From contig DAWB01000180.1 of NCBI GenBank assembly GCA_002505805.1, forward strand, positions 1-15,891: a stretch of 15,891 nucleotides of DNA, read 5' to 3'. Of this stretch, positions 6,052-13,708 are shown piece by piece. The notes below the pieces were generated by a model that made no database searches, had not been told where the DNA came from, and worked only from the letters and a program-made list of their open reading frames with translations. Within the stretch, counting starts at the first letter, position 1. Every line of letters starts with the position of its first letter. This stretch comes from Methanosaeta sp. UBA80. Lineage in GTDB: Archaea; Halobacteriota; Methanosarcinia; Methanotrichales; Methanotrichaceae. The translations under genes and the position numbers were made by a program.

Positions 6052-6084
6052 CCGGGTATCTTATGGCCGTCAGCCCTCTCAGAG

Positions 6085-7218
6085 TCATACTGCCCTCATC
6101 AGGCTGAGGGGAAGCCTGGGCAGCAGCCAGAGCATGAAATCCCTGTAGGACATCCGACCCGCCCCAACCTCAAGATACCTCTCCAGGACCTTCTCTTCCC
6201 GGGCTAGAGTCCTCAGAAATATCCCGGGGTGGCTGTGCATAATCCTGGAGAAGAAGAGGGCGTAGCGAAGATCCCTGCCCAATTTCTTTTCTATCCTGCT
6301 CTCATAAGACCGGGCGAGAATAGCCGCCGGCATATCGCCGACCATCTCTCCGGCCATCCTGCCCGAGGCCAGAGCATAATAGATCCCCTCGCCGGTAAAT
6401 GGGTCTACAAATCCGGCGGCATCTCCGGCCAGGAGCACCCTGCCCCTAGCAACTCTTCTTCGGTTTCCCCCCTGAGGTATGAGATGGCCGGACAGCCTCG
6501 CCTCTTCGGAAAAGCCGTTGTCCCTCAAAAAGCGGCGCATGGCCTGGCGGGGATGAGGCAGAGAGGAGGAGAGGCCTCCTATTCCCACCGAGTAGTATCC
6601 CCGGTGAGGAAATATCCAGCCGTAGCCTCCTTCCGCCACCCCGAAGTAGATGTCGAGAGAGCTTCCCAGCCTCTCAACGATCCTCTCCTCCTCAGCCTCG
6701 ATCTCAGATACCAGGCACAGGCCCATGCTCTCCTTTCTTTCCGGCCCGGCGATATTTTTCTTGAGAGCATCCTGGCAGCCGCTGGCCACAACCAGAAATC
6801 TGCTCTTATAGATCCCATCCTTGGTCTGGACAGCCACCAATTCGCCGCTGTCTTTGAAGGACAGAGCCTTCTCCGTCTTCGCCTCGGCCCCGGTGAAGAG
6901 AGCCTTCTCCAGCAGATACTGGTCGAATGCGCTTCTATTGATGAGCCAGGCTATCTCGTAGCCCTTGTGCCTCTCTGTCACCAGCTCCCGGTAATGGACT
7001 CTGGCTCCGGTTATCTTTCTTTCCAGGACCGGAGGGGGAAGGAGCCAGTCCAGCATAGAGAGCGCCTTTAGAGACAGTGCGCCTCCGCAGGGCTTGTAGC
7101 GGGGGAAGGGGCTCTTGTCCAGTATCAGAACATCCATTCCCCTCATTGCAGCCGTCCGGGCCGCCGCCGATCCGGCTGGCCCTCCCCCGGCCACAATCAG
7201 ATCATAAATTTGCTTCAT
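6085..7218 (-). CDS. Geranylgeranyl reductase-family FAD-dependent oxidoreductase
   Basis: A 377-residue flavoprotein of the geranylgeranyl reductase family. Archaeal members saturate the geranylgeranyl chains of membrane lipid precursors to phytanyl chains. Visible marks are the N-terminal dinucleotide-binding fold (YDLIVAGGGPAGSAAA, glycines at 11-16), the substrate/flavin motif PRYKPCGG at 39-46 with Cys44, GYGWIFP at 198-204, and the second FAD motif GDAAGFVDPFTGEG at 265-278. Length is close to family size. The ATG at 7218 starts two residues before the fold; a TTG at 7236 would add six residues but lies in a T-run. No strong ribosome binding site is seen for either. It follows a secreted-protein gene on the same strand, with a T6 run between. 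Methanogens often carry several paralogues, so the exact isoprenoid substrate is open. Confidence 0.9.
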   Translation of the reverse strand: MKQIYDLIVAGGGPAGSAAARTAAMRGMDVLILDKSPFPRYKPCGGALSLKALSMLDWLLPPPVLERKITGARVHYRELVTERHKGYEIAWLINRSAFDQYLLEKALFTGAEAKTEKALSFKDSGELVAVQTKDGIYKSRFLVVASGCQDALKKNIAGPERKESMGLCLVSEIEAEEERIVERLGSSLDIYFGVAEGGYGWIFPHRGYYSVGIGGLSSSLPHPRQAMRRFLRDNGFSEEARLSGHLIPQGGNRRRVARGRVLLAGDAAGFVDPFTGEGIYYALASGRMAGEMVGDMPAAILARSYESRIEKKLGRDLRYALFFSRIMHSHPGIFLRTLAREEKVLERYLEVGAGRMSYRDFMLWLLPRLPLSLMRAV

Positions 7219-7234
7219 CGCGCCACAACCGTCC

Positions 7235-7240
7235 AAAAAA
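7235..7240 (-). terminator. T6 run between the secreted-protein gene and the reductase gene
   Basis: Six T on the minus strand, 40 nt after the TAG of the secreted-protein gene and 17 nt before the reductase ATG. It could terminate the upstream transcript or sit in a shared mRNA; the T-run is short. Confidence 0.3.
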
Positions 7241-7279
7241 AGAGTCCGGCCTGCCCCATGCCTATGATGCTCGCTTTAT

Positions 7280-7693
7280 CTATACACCGGGCAGAGCTGC
7301 TTTGGGATCTCTTGGCATGCTTCCGGGAACAGCCCCAATTGCGGTGTAATAAGCATCAGCCGGATAGCCCAGAATCCTTCCACTGGCATCAGGCTTGAGC
7401 ACACCGCTACTGGACGACTTCGGCCATGCGGATATGGGCCAGCGCATAAAATCATTTATCAGGGTCTGATTATTGGCAAAGGAGGCATAGAGGAACTGAT
7501 GGTACTGCTCCAGATAGCTGTTATACTGGCCGGCATAGTCCGTCACATACTGGCCCCTGCCGTAGTATTCTCCCATAAAAAGTCCTATCTTCAGTCCGTT
7601 AGCCACGCCCCTTTGATACTCAGTCATCTGCCCCAGGGCAGGCGTAGCCAGAGCCAGGACGATCAATACTGCTGCCGCCGCGATCAACCTCAT
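7280..7693 (-). CDS. Small secreted protein, family shared with 12617-13063
   Basis: A 137-residue protein with a classic signal peptide (MRLIAAAAVLIVLALATPALG, likely cut after ALG). The mature part is rich in Tyr, Gln and Gly and has one sequon (NQT). A central stretch YNSYLEQYHQFLYASFAN aligns without gaps to FNALAEQWNAWVRQHFGE in the secreted protein at 12617-13063, followed in both by a conserved SSG[VI] and a Pro/Asp-rich C-terminus (VPGSMPRDPK against KLIPNDPW). This suggests distant paralogues. No catalytic motif, anchor or cysteine is present. I know no name for the family. The ATG at 7693 directly starts the signal peptide; a weak TATA-like element is at 7731-7740. It diverges from arcS. 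Confidence 0.75.
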   Translation of the reverse strand: MRLIAAAAVLIVLALATPALGQMTEYQRGVANGLKIGLFMGEYYGRGQYVTDYAGQYNSYLEQYHQFLYASFANNQTLINDFMRWPISAWPKSSSSGVLKPDASGRILGYPADAYYTAIGAVPGSMPRDPKAALPGV

Positions 7694-7767
7694 CCTAAAT
7701 CATCTCTGCTAGAAGCCAATACGGCATGGGCTTTTAGCTTTTCCATTCTCCCATCCCCCACAATCGA

Positions 7768-7776
7768 GTATTTAAT
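7768..7776 (+). promoter_or_regulatory. TATA-like element for arcS
   Basis: GTATTTAAT lies about 45 nt upstream of the ATG at 7817, predicting transcription from near 7800. The GAGG at 7804-7807 would then be the ribosome binding site. Confidence 0.4.
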
Positions 7777-7816
7777 CCAATACCGCCTGGATCTGATCAG
7801 AGCGAGGCGCTAAGCC

Positions 7817-9559
7817 ATGACCAAATACTTTGAGGTTCTCCGACGCGACGGCCCGGCCCGCATGGGAAAGCTGCTCTTAGAGCGGCAGATCAGCACACCG
7901 GCTCTGATCAGCAAAGATGATTATGTAACAGCCGGCAGCGTCTATAGCTACTCATCTCTGGAGGAGGCCATATCCGCCGGAGAGGCTCTTAAAGGCAAAA
8001 AAAAGCTGGTGTTTCCTGCCTATGTTCCGGCTGCCTTGCGGTCCGAGCCTGCACTGGAGGTTGCTCCACTGGATACAGACGGACCCAAAGGTCTGCTGGT
8101 CCATCCCTTCAGCATCCAAAAGCCAGAGAAGGCCGATGTCTATGCCCTGGGCAATGCAGCCGCCCTGAACAATCCCCGAGACCTGGTGGCAGCAGTGGCA
8201 GGCCTGCGAGAGAGGATAGCTCCCGATACCGCTCTATATGCCCCGGCCCTGGCCACGCCTGCCAACCTGGCTTTGCTGGTCTACCTGGGCATAGATCTCC
8301 TGGACGGCATACGCATGATGGCCGACGGCCTCCTGGGCCGCTATCACACCCGCGATGGAGTCTGGAAGGCGTCGGACTTGGCTGAGCTGCCCTGCCGCTG
8401 TCAGCACTGCCGGGATATGAGCAGCGGTGGAGTTAGCGCCGGACGGCTGGCGTCCCATAATCTGCAAAAGCTGGAGGAGGAGCTGCTCGCTGTCAGGGCG
8501 GCGGTTCGCTCCGAGAGCATAAGGGAATATGTGGAGAGGCAGGTGCGGGTGGCCCCGGATCAGACTGCCGCCCTGCGGCTTTTGGATCAGGAGCACAGTT
8601 ACCTGGAGCGGAGAGCGCCTGTGGCCCGTCGGAGCAAATTTTATGCCAACTGCTCCGAATCCCTGGCCAGGGTTGAGGTCAGCCGCTTTGCGGAGAGGAT
8701 CTTAAGCCGCTATACTGCTCCCAAGAGCGATGTACTGCTGCTTCTGCCCTGCTCGGCCAAAAAGCCTTACTCTCTCTCCCGCTCCCACCGGCTCTTTGCC
8801 GAGGCCGTGGGAGGGCGCCGCCGCTATCTCCATGAGCTGATACTCACCTCACCCCTGGCTCTGGTGCCCCGGGAGCTGGAGGAGGCCTACCCCGCCGCCA
8901 GCTATGATGTTCCGGTCACCGGCCGCTGGGACAGAGAGGAGAGGGCCTGGCTGGCGGTATGCCTGGAGGCCTATCTGAAGAGGAATCGATATTCCAGAGT
9001 GGTGGCCCACCTGGAAGGGGAGCTGGAAGAGACGGTCAGGGAGAGTGGCCTGGATGCAGTTTACACCGGAGGCGGCATCGGCAGCGCTGCTCTGGAGCGG
9101 CTGGGCCTGGCCGTAGCCGAGGCCTGCCGGGAGGCCGTCCGCCTGCCCGACCTGCGCCTGCTGCGCTATAGGGCCCATGCCGACTTCTACTTCGGGCAGG
9201 GAGCGGGAGAAGCCCTCCTTGAGGGCAAAATCGTGGTCAGGGGCAGGGAGATCCAGGACGAGGCTAAAAAGCCCCTGGCCAGCTGGACCATCAACGGCAG
9301 CATGGCTCTGTCCATGCAGGGGGCGAAAAGGCTGGAGCGGCTGGGCCGCTACATCGTCCGGATCGGCGACTTCCTGCCCAGGGGCTCCCTGCTCGCGCCG
9401 GGAGTGGTGGAGGCAGACGAGCAGATCCGGCCGGGAGACGAGGTCATCGTTGTGGGGGAGAAGGCCTTCGGAGTGGGACGGGCCAGGATGTCCGGCTGGG
9501 AGATGGCAGCATCCAGCCGGGGCGTGGCGGTGGATCTGAGGCATATAGTGGAGAGATAG
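7817..9559 (+). CDS. arcS: Archaeosine synthase ArcS (TgtA2)
   Basis: A 580-residue tRNA-modifying enzyme that acts on preQ0 at position 15 of archaeal tRNA on the way to archaeosine; in Thermococcus it attaches lysine, which the radical-SAM partner RaSEA then processes. The N-terminal third is a degenerate TGT-like domain ending in the zinc site Cys193, Cys195, Cys198 (PCRCQHC) with His214. The diagnostic ArcS motif PC-x3-KPY-x2-S-x2-H is intact at 311-324 (PCSAKKPYSLSRSH). A C-terminal PUA domain occupies about 507-580 (GSLLAPGVV, GDEVIVVGE, GVGRARM, RGVAVDLRH). Length and domain order match the family. GAGG lies 9 nt before the ATG. A RaSEA gene is not in the window. The K+ channel gene starts 40 nt downstream on the same strand. 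Confidence 0.96.
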   Translation: MTKYFEVLRRDGPARMGKLLLERQISTPALISKDDYVTAGSVYSYSSLEEAISAGEALKGKKKLVFPAYVPAALRSEPALEVAPLDTDGPKGLLVHPFSIQKPEKADVYALGNAAALNNPRDLVAAVAGLRERIAPDTALYAPALATPANLALLVYLGIDLLDGIRMMADGLLGRYHTRDGVWKASDLAELPCRCQHCRDMSSGGVSAGRLASHNLQKLEEELLAVRAAVRSESIREYVERQVRVAPDQTAALRLLDQEHSYLERRAPVARRSKFYANCSESLARVEVSRFAERILSRYTAPKSDVLLLLPCSAKKPYSLSRSHRLFAEAVGGRRRYLHELILTSPLALVPRELEEAYPAASYDVPVTGRWDREERAWLAVCLEAYLKRNRYSRVVAHLEGELEETVRESGLDAVYTGGGIGSAALERLGLAVAEACREAVRLPDLRLLRYRAHADFYFGQGAGEALLEGKIVVRGREIQDEAKKPLASWTINGSMALSMQGAKRLERLGRYIVRIGDFLPRGSLLAPGVVEADEQIRPGDEVIVVGEKAFGVGRARMSGWEMAASSRGVAVDLRHIVER

Positions 9560-9599
9560 ACGCATCACTTTATTTTCCAGGAAATACAATAGTTCTGAG

Positions 9600-10460
9600 A
9601 TGCCCGGCCTAAAAGCTGCCAGACAAAGCAACATAAAGAATGGGAGGTCTTTTCGAGAAACGGTTCAGTTCTACATGATCGACTTCAAGACCCCTCTGGG
9701 AAGGGCCATCGATATCATAATCATTGCTCTGAACCTGATTGCCGTCTCTATCTTTGTGCTCCATACCTATGATCTCTCTTCTGCCCAGCAGGAGATGCTC
9801 TGGAGGCTGGAGATAGCTGTGGTGGGCGTATTCATCATGGAATATGCCCTGCGGCTGTATGGAGCCCCTGACCGGGGCAAGCATTTAAAGGATGCTTACA
9901 GCATGATCGATCTGGCCGCCATATTGCCAACCTTGATTCTCATGGTGCTACCTGCCTCTTTCTTCGTTTATGATATCCGTTTCATCCAAATCCTTCGGGT
10001 CTTGACCGTATTCAGGATATTTCGGTTTCTTCGCTTTGTATCAAAGAGCCATATGCTCTTCGGAACCATAAGTCAGGGTAAGATAAACATTGCCCAGCTG
10101 GTTCTCAGCATCTTCATCTTCTTCTTCGTCTATTCCGGCATATTCTATTTTGTGGAGAGCCCCCTCAATCCCAAGGTGAACAATTTTGGAGATGCTTTTT
10201 ATTTCATAGTGGTAGCAATATCAACAGTAGGCTTCGGGGATATCGTACCGGTAACAGGAGTCGGAAAGCTGGTCACTGTGGTCATGATCATCTCCGGAAT
10301 CATCCTCATACCCTTCCAGGCGGCCAGGATCTTCCGAGCCTGGATGGCATCCGACAGGGAGAGAAAGGTGCAAATCTGCCCCGGTTGCGGCCTGGACCGG
10401 CATGATGCCGATGCCAGATACTGCAAAGCCTGCGGTGAGGCCCTGCCCGGCGACAGATAA
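9600..10460 (+). CDS. Voltage-gated-type potassium channel with C-terminal zinc ribbon
   Basis: A 286-residue ion channel subunit that would form a tetrameric K+ channel. Helices S1 to S4 run from about 35 to 148; S4 carries arginines at 127, 133, 139, 142 and 145 (RVLTVFRIFRFLRFV), the voltage-sensor pattern. S5 (about 165-185) and S6 (about 222-240) flank a pore loop with the K+ selectivity filter TVGFGD at 209-214. After S6 the protein ends in a treble-clef/zinc-ribbon motif: Cys260, Cys263, Cys275, Cys278 (CPGCG then YCKACG). That cytosolic ribbon is the unusual part. The ATG at 9600 has no ribosome binding site; an ATG at 9675 starting MIDFKTPLGRAID just before S1 is an alternative. A TATA-like TTTATTTT at 9569-9576 lies 24 nt before 9600, compatible with a leaderless transcript. 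Confidence 0.92.
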   Translation: MPGLKAARQSNIKNGRSFRETVQFYMIDFKTPLGRAIDIIIIALNLIAVSIFVLHTYDLSSAQQEMLWRLEIAVVGVFIMEYALRLYGAPDRGKHLKDAYSMIDLAAILPTLILMVLPASFFVYDIRFIQILRVLTVFRIFRFLRFVSKSHMLFGTISQGKINIAQLVLSIFIFFFVYSGIFYFVESPLNPKVNNFGDAFYFIVVAISTVGFGDIVPVTGVGKLVTVVMIISGIILIPFQAARIFRAWMASDRERKVQICPGCGLDRHDADARYCKACGEALPGDR

Positions 10461-10479
10461 ACCGCCGGCGCCCCATTAC

Positions 10480-10507
10480 ATTATTGCGTTACATTAAAGG
10501 CAATAAT
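10480..10507. terminator. Inverted repeat between convergent channel and transporter genes
   Basis: ATTATTGC (10480-10487) and GCAATAAT (10500-10507) form a perfect 8-bp stem with a 12-nt loop in the 83-bp gap between two convergent genes. A direct repeat TTACATTA overlaps it (10476-10483 and 10489-10496). It is a plausible bidirectional terminator or mRNA 3'-end structure; T-runs are short. Confidence 0.4.
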
Positions 10508-10543
10508 CTGAGATAAAAATCATAGGCCATAGATCATAGCATA

Positions 10544-11566
10544 TCAGCGGCGCATCCGGTCCTCCGAGATCTCCCTGTATATGCCTGTGAATACACCCAC
10601 CACTGCCGGTGCCAGGAAAAATCCCGCCACAAGGCCGCCGCCAAGAAAGGATAGCAGCACCAGCAGAGGATGCAAAGAGGACTTGGAATATACGATATAA
10701 GGCCGGATGAAGAGTTCTGCTATATGGACCAGGACGGAAGCGACAAGGAAGAATAAAGCTGCATCCAATGGACCTGAACTGATGTACTTGCCCACAGCCG
10801 TGGGTATGAAGACCAGCCAGGTTAGAAATGGAACCAATCCCGCCAGAAAGACTATGCTGGCCATGGCCAGGGGGCGGGGTACGGAGAAAAGATAGAATAT
10901 GGCCACCGATGTGATCCCACCCGCTATGGCGGTATAGATGCTGCCTATATAGACCCCGCATAGGATGCTGTCTATTCGGTAGAGGCAGCGCAGCTCGAGG
11001 CTTTCTTCCTTGAGATCGAATATCTCCTGAGCCGCCTGAGCCAGCCGTCCGCCATCCAGCAATAAAAAGTAGCAGACGACGAAGGCTATCAGGATGTTGA
11101 TCATCCCCAGGGCGATGGTGGAGCCCACCTGGAAGAACGGGAGGCCGGCCAGAAGATTGAGGCCCATGGCCATCAGATCAGCCATGCTCCGGGAGATCTC
11201 ATCTAAAAGCAGATCTGGAATGCGAATCCACTGGACAAACCCAAAAAGCAGAGAGATGATCTCCCCCTGATGGCCCTGCAGCCACTGTATCTGATTGGAG
11301 GTCTCAATTAATCCTGCGGCAAAGATGGCGGATAGGGGCAGCACAATACAGACCAAGGCAGAGAGAGATCCTATGCGCCGGCTGCGACGGAATCGATCCC
11401 GCACCGGGCGTCCCACATAGGCGAACACGAAGCCCAAAACCAGGCCGTCAAGAAGAGGCCAGATATAATAGCAGAGCAAGAGGATAAGGACTAGAGTTAA
11501 GGCCATCAGCCAATTTTTCTTGCCCGGGCAGCAGGGCAGAGGAGAGGTCATGGACAAGACTGCCAT
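10544..11566 (-). CDS. AI-2E/PerM-family (UPF0118) membrane transporter, copy 2
   Basis: A 340-residue polytopic protein of the same family as 3371-4492 but clearly diverged. Helices lie at about 18-50, 66-86, 148-170, 200-230, 233-262, 265-288 and 300-330. The family signature is textbook: FLLLDGGRL near 167-175, GGITSVAIFYLFSVPRPLAMA near 216-235, and FIRPYIVYSKSSLHPLLVLLSFLGGG around 286-311 followed by APAVVGVFTGIYRE. The matching block in copy 1 is far less canonical, so this copy is probably the more typical member. The ATG at 11566 lacks a visible ribosome binding site; an ATG at 11551 would remove five residues. Cys12 and Cys13 (PCCPGKK) precede TM1. Substrate is unassigned; quorum-signal export should not be assumed in an archaeon. 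Confidence 0.9.
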   Translation of the reverse strand: MAVLSMTSPLPCCPGKKNWLMALTLVLILLLCYYIWPLLDGLVLGFVFAYVGRPVRDRFRRSRRIGSLSALVCIVLPLSAIFAAGLIETSNQIQWLQGHQGEIISLLFGFVQWIRIPDLLLDEISRSMADLMAMGLNLLAGLPFFQVGSTIALGMINILIAFVVCYFLLLDGGRLAQAAQEIFDLKEESLELRCLYRIDSILCGVYIGSIYTAIAGGITSVAIFYLFSVPRPLAMASIVFLAGLVPFLTWLVFIPTAVGKYISSGPLDAALFFLVASVLVHIAELFIRPYIVYSKSSLHPLLVLLSFLGGGLVAGFFLAPAVVGVFTGIYREISEDRMRR

Positions 11567-11754
11567 TGCCGCCGGGGGATATCAAGCTTTGTAAGTGGCA
11601 TGAAGAAGCTATAGAAGGCTTTCTATGTTCTGGTCTGACTTTAAAGAGCGGCCGGAAAAATGAAAGGAGAGGCAAGATGGAGATGGTCTGGCTGAGACAT
11701 AGGGGTTATTATCTCAGAGAGTCCGGTTACGGGAGCTGCCTTTAGAAGCTAGGA
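11567..11754 (-). other. 188-bp gap upstream of the second PerM/AI-2E gene
   Basis: No supported ORF. On the minus strand a CTTTAAAG element near 11638-11646 and CTATAG near 11608-11613 are weak TATA candidates for the gene starting at 11566. No clear hairpin or terminator was found for the gene ending at 11755. Confidence 0.25.
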
Positions 11755-12420
11755 TCAGATTGGATCGCCCCAATGGGAAGCAGACATAAAGCCCTGATCG
11801 AGGCTGTCGATCAGTATCTTCGGCGGCTCATAATTTGAGGGTGCATCTCCTTCCATCCATTTATACCGATACTGGACGGCATACCAATCATGGTACAGCC
11901 AGCAATTTATCAGCAATGCATAATAGGGAGGGTCAGCCGGCTGATGATAGGGGGCATAAATTGTCAATGTATTATTGCCCACCAATCCGTCCCCGGTTCC
12001 GAAATCCACCCTCGGACCATAGCCCACCCCGGACATGTTGAGGTAATTCAGGTCATGGATATTGTTGGGCCATCCCGGATATATCACAATGCTGCTGCCT
12101 GCCCAATTGTTTTCTATTTGTTCCAGGTAGACGGTCAGATTATATCTCTGTCCAGGCTCCATCAGGGGAGGGATGTCATTCCAGGAAAAACCGGACACGG
12201 TTATCGCCGGCTGATCCATTGAGGGCCATTTCCAGGTGGACCTTCCCATAACCGCTGTATCAGAAGCATTTTCCCATGTAGTAGAGACATCATCCCTTCC
12301 TCCATAACCTCTTGAAACGCCATCAAGCATCCAATATCCATCTGCAACTGCAAGGCCAGCTATCAGCAGCAAAATGGCTGCGGACAGCAACAATGCAGCC
12401 GATCTTCCCAAAAGCTTCAT
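11755..12420 (-). CDS. Secreted, probably N-glycosylated protein of unknown function
   Basis: A 221-residue protein with a strong signal peptide (GRSAALLLSAAILLLIAGLA, cut probably after AVA near residue 26). The mature chain is rich in Trp, Tyr, Asn, Gly and Pro and has four sequons (NAS, NLT, NMS, NNT), as expected for an archaeal surface glycoprotein. Strand-like stretches (QRYNLTVYLEQIENNW, GSSIVIYPGW, NNTLTIYAPYHQ, YYALLINCWLYHDW) suggest a beta-sandwich, possibly a binding domain. A single Cys lies in NCWLY. There is no C-terminal anchor and no recognisable catalytic motif. The ATG at 12420 follows GGGTGAGGAG at about 2-7 nt, a strong ribosome binding site. It diverges from another small secreted protein at 12617, so the two may be expressed together at the cell surface. 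Confidence 0.8.
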   Translation of the reverse strand: MKLLGRSAALLLSAAILLLIAGLAVADGYWMLDGVSRGYGGRDDVSTTWENASDTAVMGRSTWKWPSMDQPAITVSGFSWNDIPPLMEPGQRYNLTVYLEQIENNWAGSSIVIYPGWPNNIHDLNYLNMSGVGYGPRVDFGTGDGLVGNNTLTIYAPYHQPADPPYYALLINCWLYHDWYAVQYRYKWMEGDAPSNYEPPKILIDSLDQGFMSASHWGDPI

Positions 12421-12616
12421 CTCTCCTCACCCGCCATAATTGAATCATGAACTGGGCAGATCCTTTACCCTCTAGGATCTTATCAATCCACGAATAAATC
12501 GATTTCCTTCCCATAGGCTGCAAGCCCGGAGATTGTTCAAGGAAAAAAGACGGAAGGTCATGCAACCGAAAATGTTTTGTGAAGGAAGGAGATAGGAAAG
12601 CAGGAGAGTGGAAATA

Positions 12617-13063
12617 TTGAAATCGGTATTATTAGCACTAATGGCAGTGGCTATTGTTGCTTTTCCCGCTGCCCAAGGGTATAATGCCACCCAGCAGGCT
12701 ATGATCAATGGAACGACGCTGTCCTGGAAGATGGCCACGGCCTATGCCGCTCAGGATATCCCCACATTCAATGCCCTGGCAGAGCAATGGAATGCCTGGG
12801 TCCGGCAGCATTTCGGTGAGGATCCCAACTTGCTTATGCAGAAGATGACCGGGCCGGTTGATCTCACAAAGCCCTACATCCTGGAAAACAATACCAGCAG
12901 CGGTATAGTCCACAAGATAGATGGAATGGATGAGATGAATAGGGGATCTTATACCACCAATGATGTAAACCTATTGCCGAAAGGAGTGGATCCATCAAAA
13001 TTAATTCCTAACGATCCCTGGGTTCGGCAATACGGCGGCGAAGAGTACCTGGGCGGGATTTAG
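12617..13063 (+). CDS. Small secreted protein, family shared with 7280-7693
   Basis: A 148-residue protein with a signal peptide (MKSVLLALMAVAIVAFPAAQG, cut probably after AQG). The TTG at 12617 is preferred: it makes the signal peptide begin MKSVLL and lies 10 nt after AGGAG (12602-12606). A GTG at 12608 would add three residues but crowds that site. The mature part has three sequons (NAT, NGT, NTS). The segment FNALAEQWNAWVRQHFGE, a conserved SSGI, and a Pro/Asp-rich tail match the secreted protein at 7280-7693, pointing to distant paralogy. No cysteine, no anchor, no catalytic motif. It ends with TAG and is followed after 58 nt by a perfect hairpin. Function unknown; a cell-surface or extracellular role is inferred only from the signal peptide. 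Confidence 0.72.
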   Translation: MKSVLLALMAVAIVAFPAAQGYNATQQAMINGTTLSWKMATAYAAQDIPTFNALAEQWNAWVRQHFGEDPNLLMQKMTGPVDLTKPYILENNTSSGIVHKIDGMDEMNRGSYTTNDVNLLPKGVDPSKLIPNDPWVRQYGGEEYLGGI

Positions 13064-13121
13064 TCCCGTGGCCCATGGTCCACCATATCTTTAATAACTC
13101 AGATGGAGCCCGGGCGTTAGG

Positions 13122-13144
13122 CATGGATGATCGCCTCATCCATG
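13122..13144 (+). terminator. Perfect 9-bp hairpin downstream of the secreted-protein gene
   Basis: CATGGATGA and TCATCCATG pair perfectly around a 5-nt loop (TCGCC) and are followed by an AT-rich stretch (ATAATTTATATTAATATTTC). It lies 58 nt past the TAG at 13063 and probably marks the end of that transcript or stabilises its 3' end. Confidence 0.5.
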
Positions 13145-13234
13145 ATAATTTATATTAATATTTCAAGGTCTGGTTTAATATTTCTTTAAACAATTATATA
13201 TCGATTTATAGGAGCTATGCATCGAAGCATAAGA

Positions 13235-13242
13235 TTTATATA
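13235..13242 (+). promoter_or_regulatory. Consensus archaeal TATA box without an assigned gene
   Basis: TTTATATA is an exact match to the archaeal box A consensus. Transcription would be expected from about 13265, just where the TGTCGGGC repeats begin. No strong gene follows, so it may drive a small RNA or the 34-codon frame at 13328. Confidence 0.45.
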
Positions 13243-13596
13243 CATTCAAAGTAATTAAAGATTGTCGGGCATCAAACCTGTCGGGCTTTATGCCTTTAAA
13301 TATAGAGCTTCTGCACGAAGGGAGAAGATGCCGAATCAGACAGCAGCAAATCAATGGTCTCCTCTTGCCATAGATCATCCCCATGCATCCGTGCCAGAGG
13401 AGACAACAATCCTGATTTCAGCACATCGCTAAAAGGAGCAGACGGCTCAGTAATGAAGGGATAGCTGAGGGGATAGCTCCTGAGCCGCCATGAGGCAGAA
13501 TGCTGCCTGATAGCAGCAAGGTAATCGTAATAGTATATAACTTTTTCTGCATTCAACTAATGTTATGGGAGTTCTGCGGTTAGTAGGTGATGCCGC

Positions 13597-13686
13597 ATGG
13601 ACGGCGGGATTCTGCTTATCAAGATCTCTGCTCCCGGCGTGGCCATGGCAGAGCTCAGATATAGCCTTCATCTCCGATCACTTTGA
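13597..13686 (+). CDS. Candidate 29-residue peptide
   Basis: An ATG at 13597 with AGGTGA (13585-13590) 6 nt upstream opens a 29-codon frame ending in TGA (MDGGILLIKISAPGVAMAEL and nine more residues). A TATA-like element TAGTATATAA at 13531-13540 would place transcription near 13565. Promoter, ribosome binding site and ATG are all correctly spaced, but the frame is short and I recognise no homologue. It could equally be the remnant of a longer gene. Confidence 0.25.
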   Translation: MDGGILLIKISAPGVAMAELRYSLHLRSL

Positions 13687-13708
13687 GCCATAAAGACAAA
13701 ACAGCCCA

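Larger units (their letters stand above)
13145..13708. other. Gene-poor AT-rich region with promoter elements and tiny ORFs
   Basis: No confident protein gene. It holds TATA-like elements at 13193-13200, 13235-13242 and 13531-13540; an inverted repeat ATGC-N6-GCAT at 13217-13230; a TGTCGGGC direct repeat at 13263-13270 and 13279-13286; and a short plus-strand frame at 13328-13432 (34 codons, GGGAG 3 nt before the ATG). Minus-strand frames at 13175-13384, 13296-13556 and 13447-13671 are open but lack ribosome binding sites and family resemblance. Confidence 0.4.

Noticed and set aside
6229..7071. 280-codon plus-strand frame
   Set aside because: Antisense shadow of the geranylgeranyl reductase homologue.
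8849..9634. 261-codon minus-strand frame
   Set aside because: Antisense shadow of arcS, where high GC lowers stop frequency.
13296..13556. 86-codon minus-strand frame starting at TTG
   Set aside because: Somewhat protein-like, but it has no ribosome binding site and its first codons overlap a TATA-like element; too weak to call.
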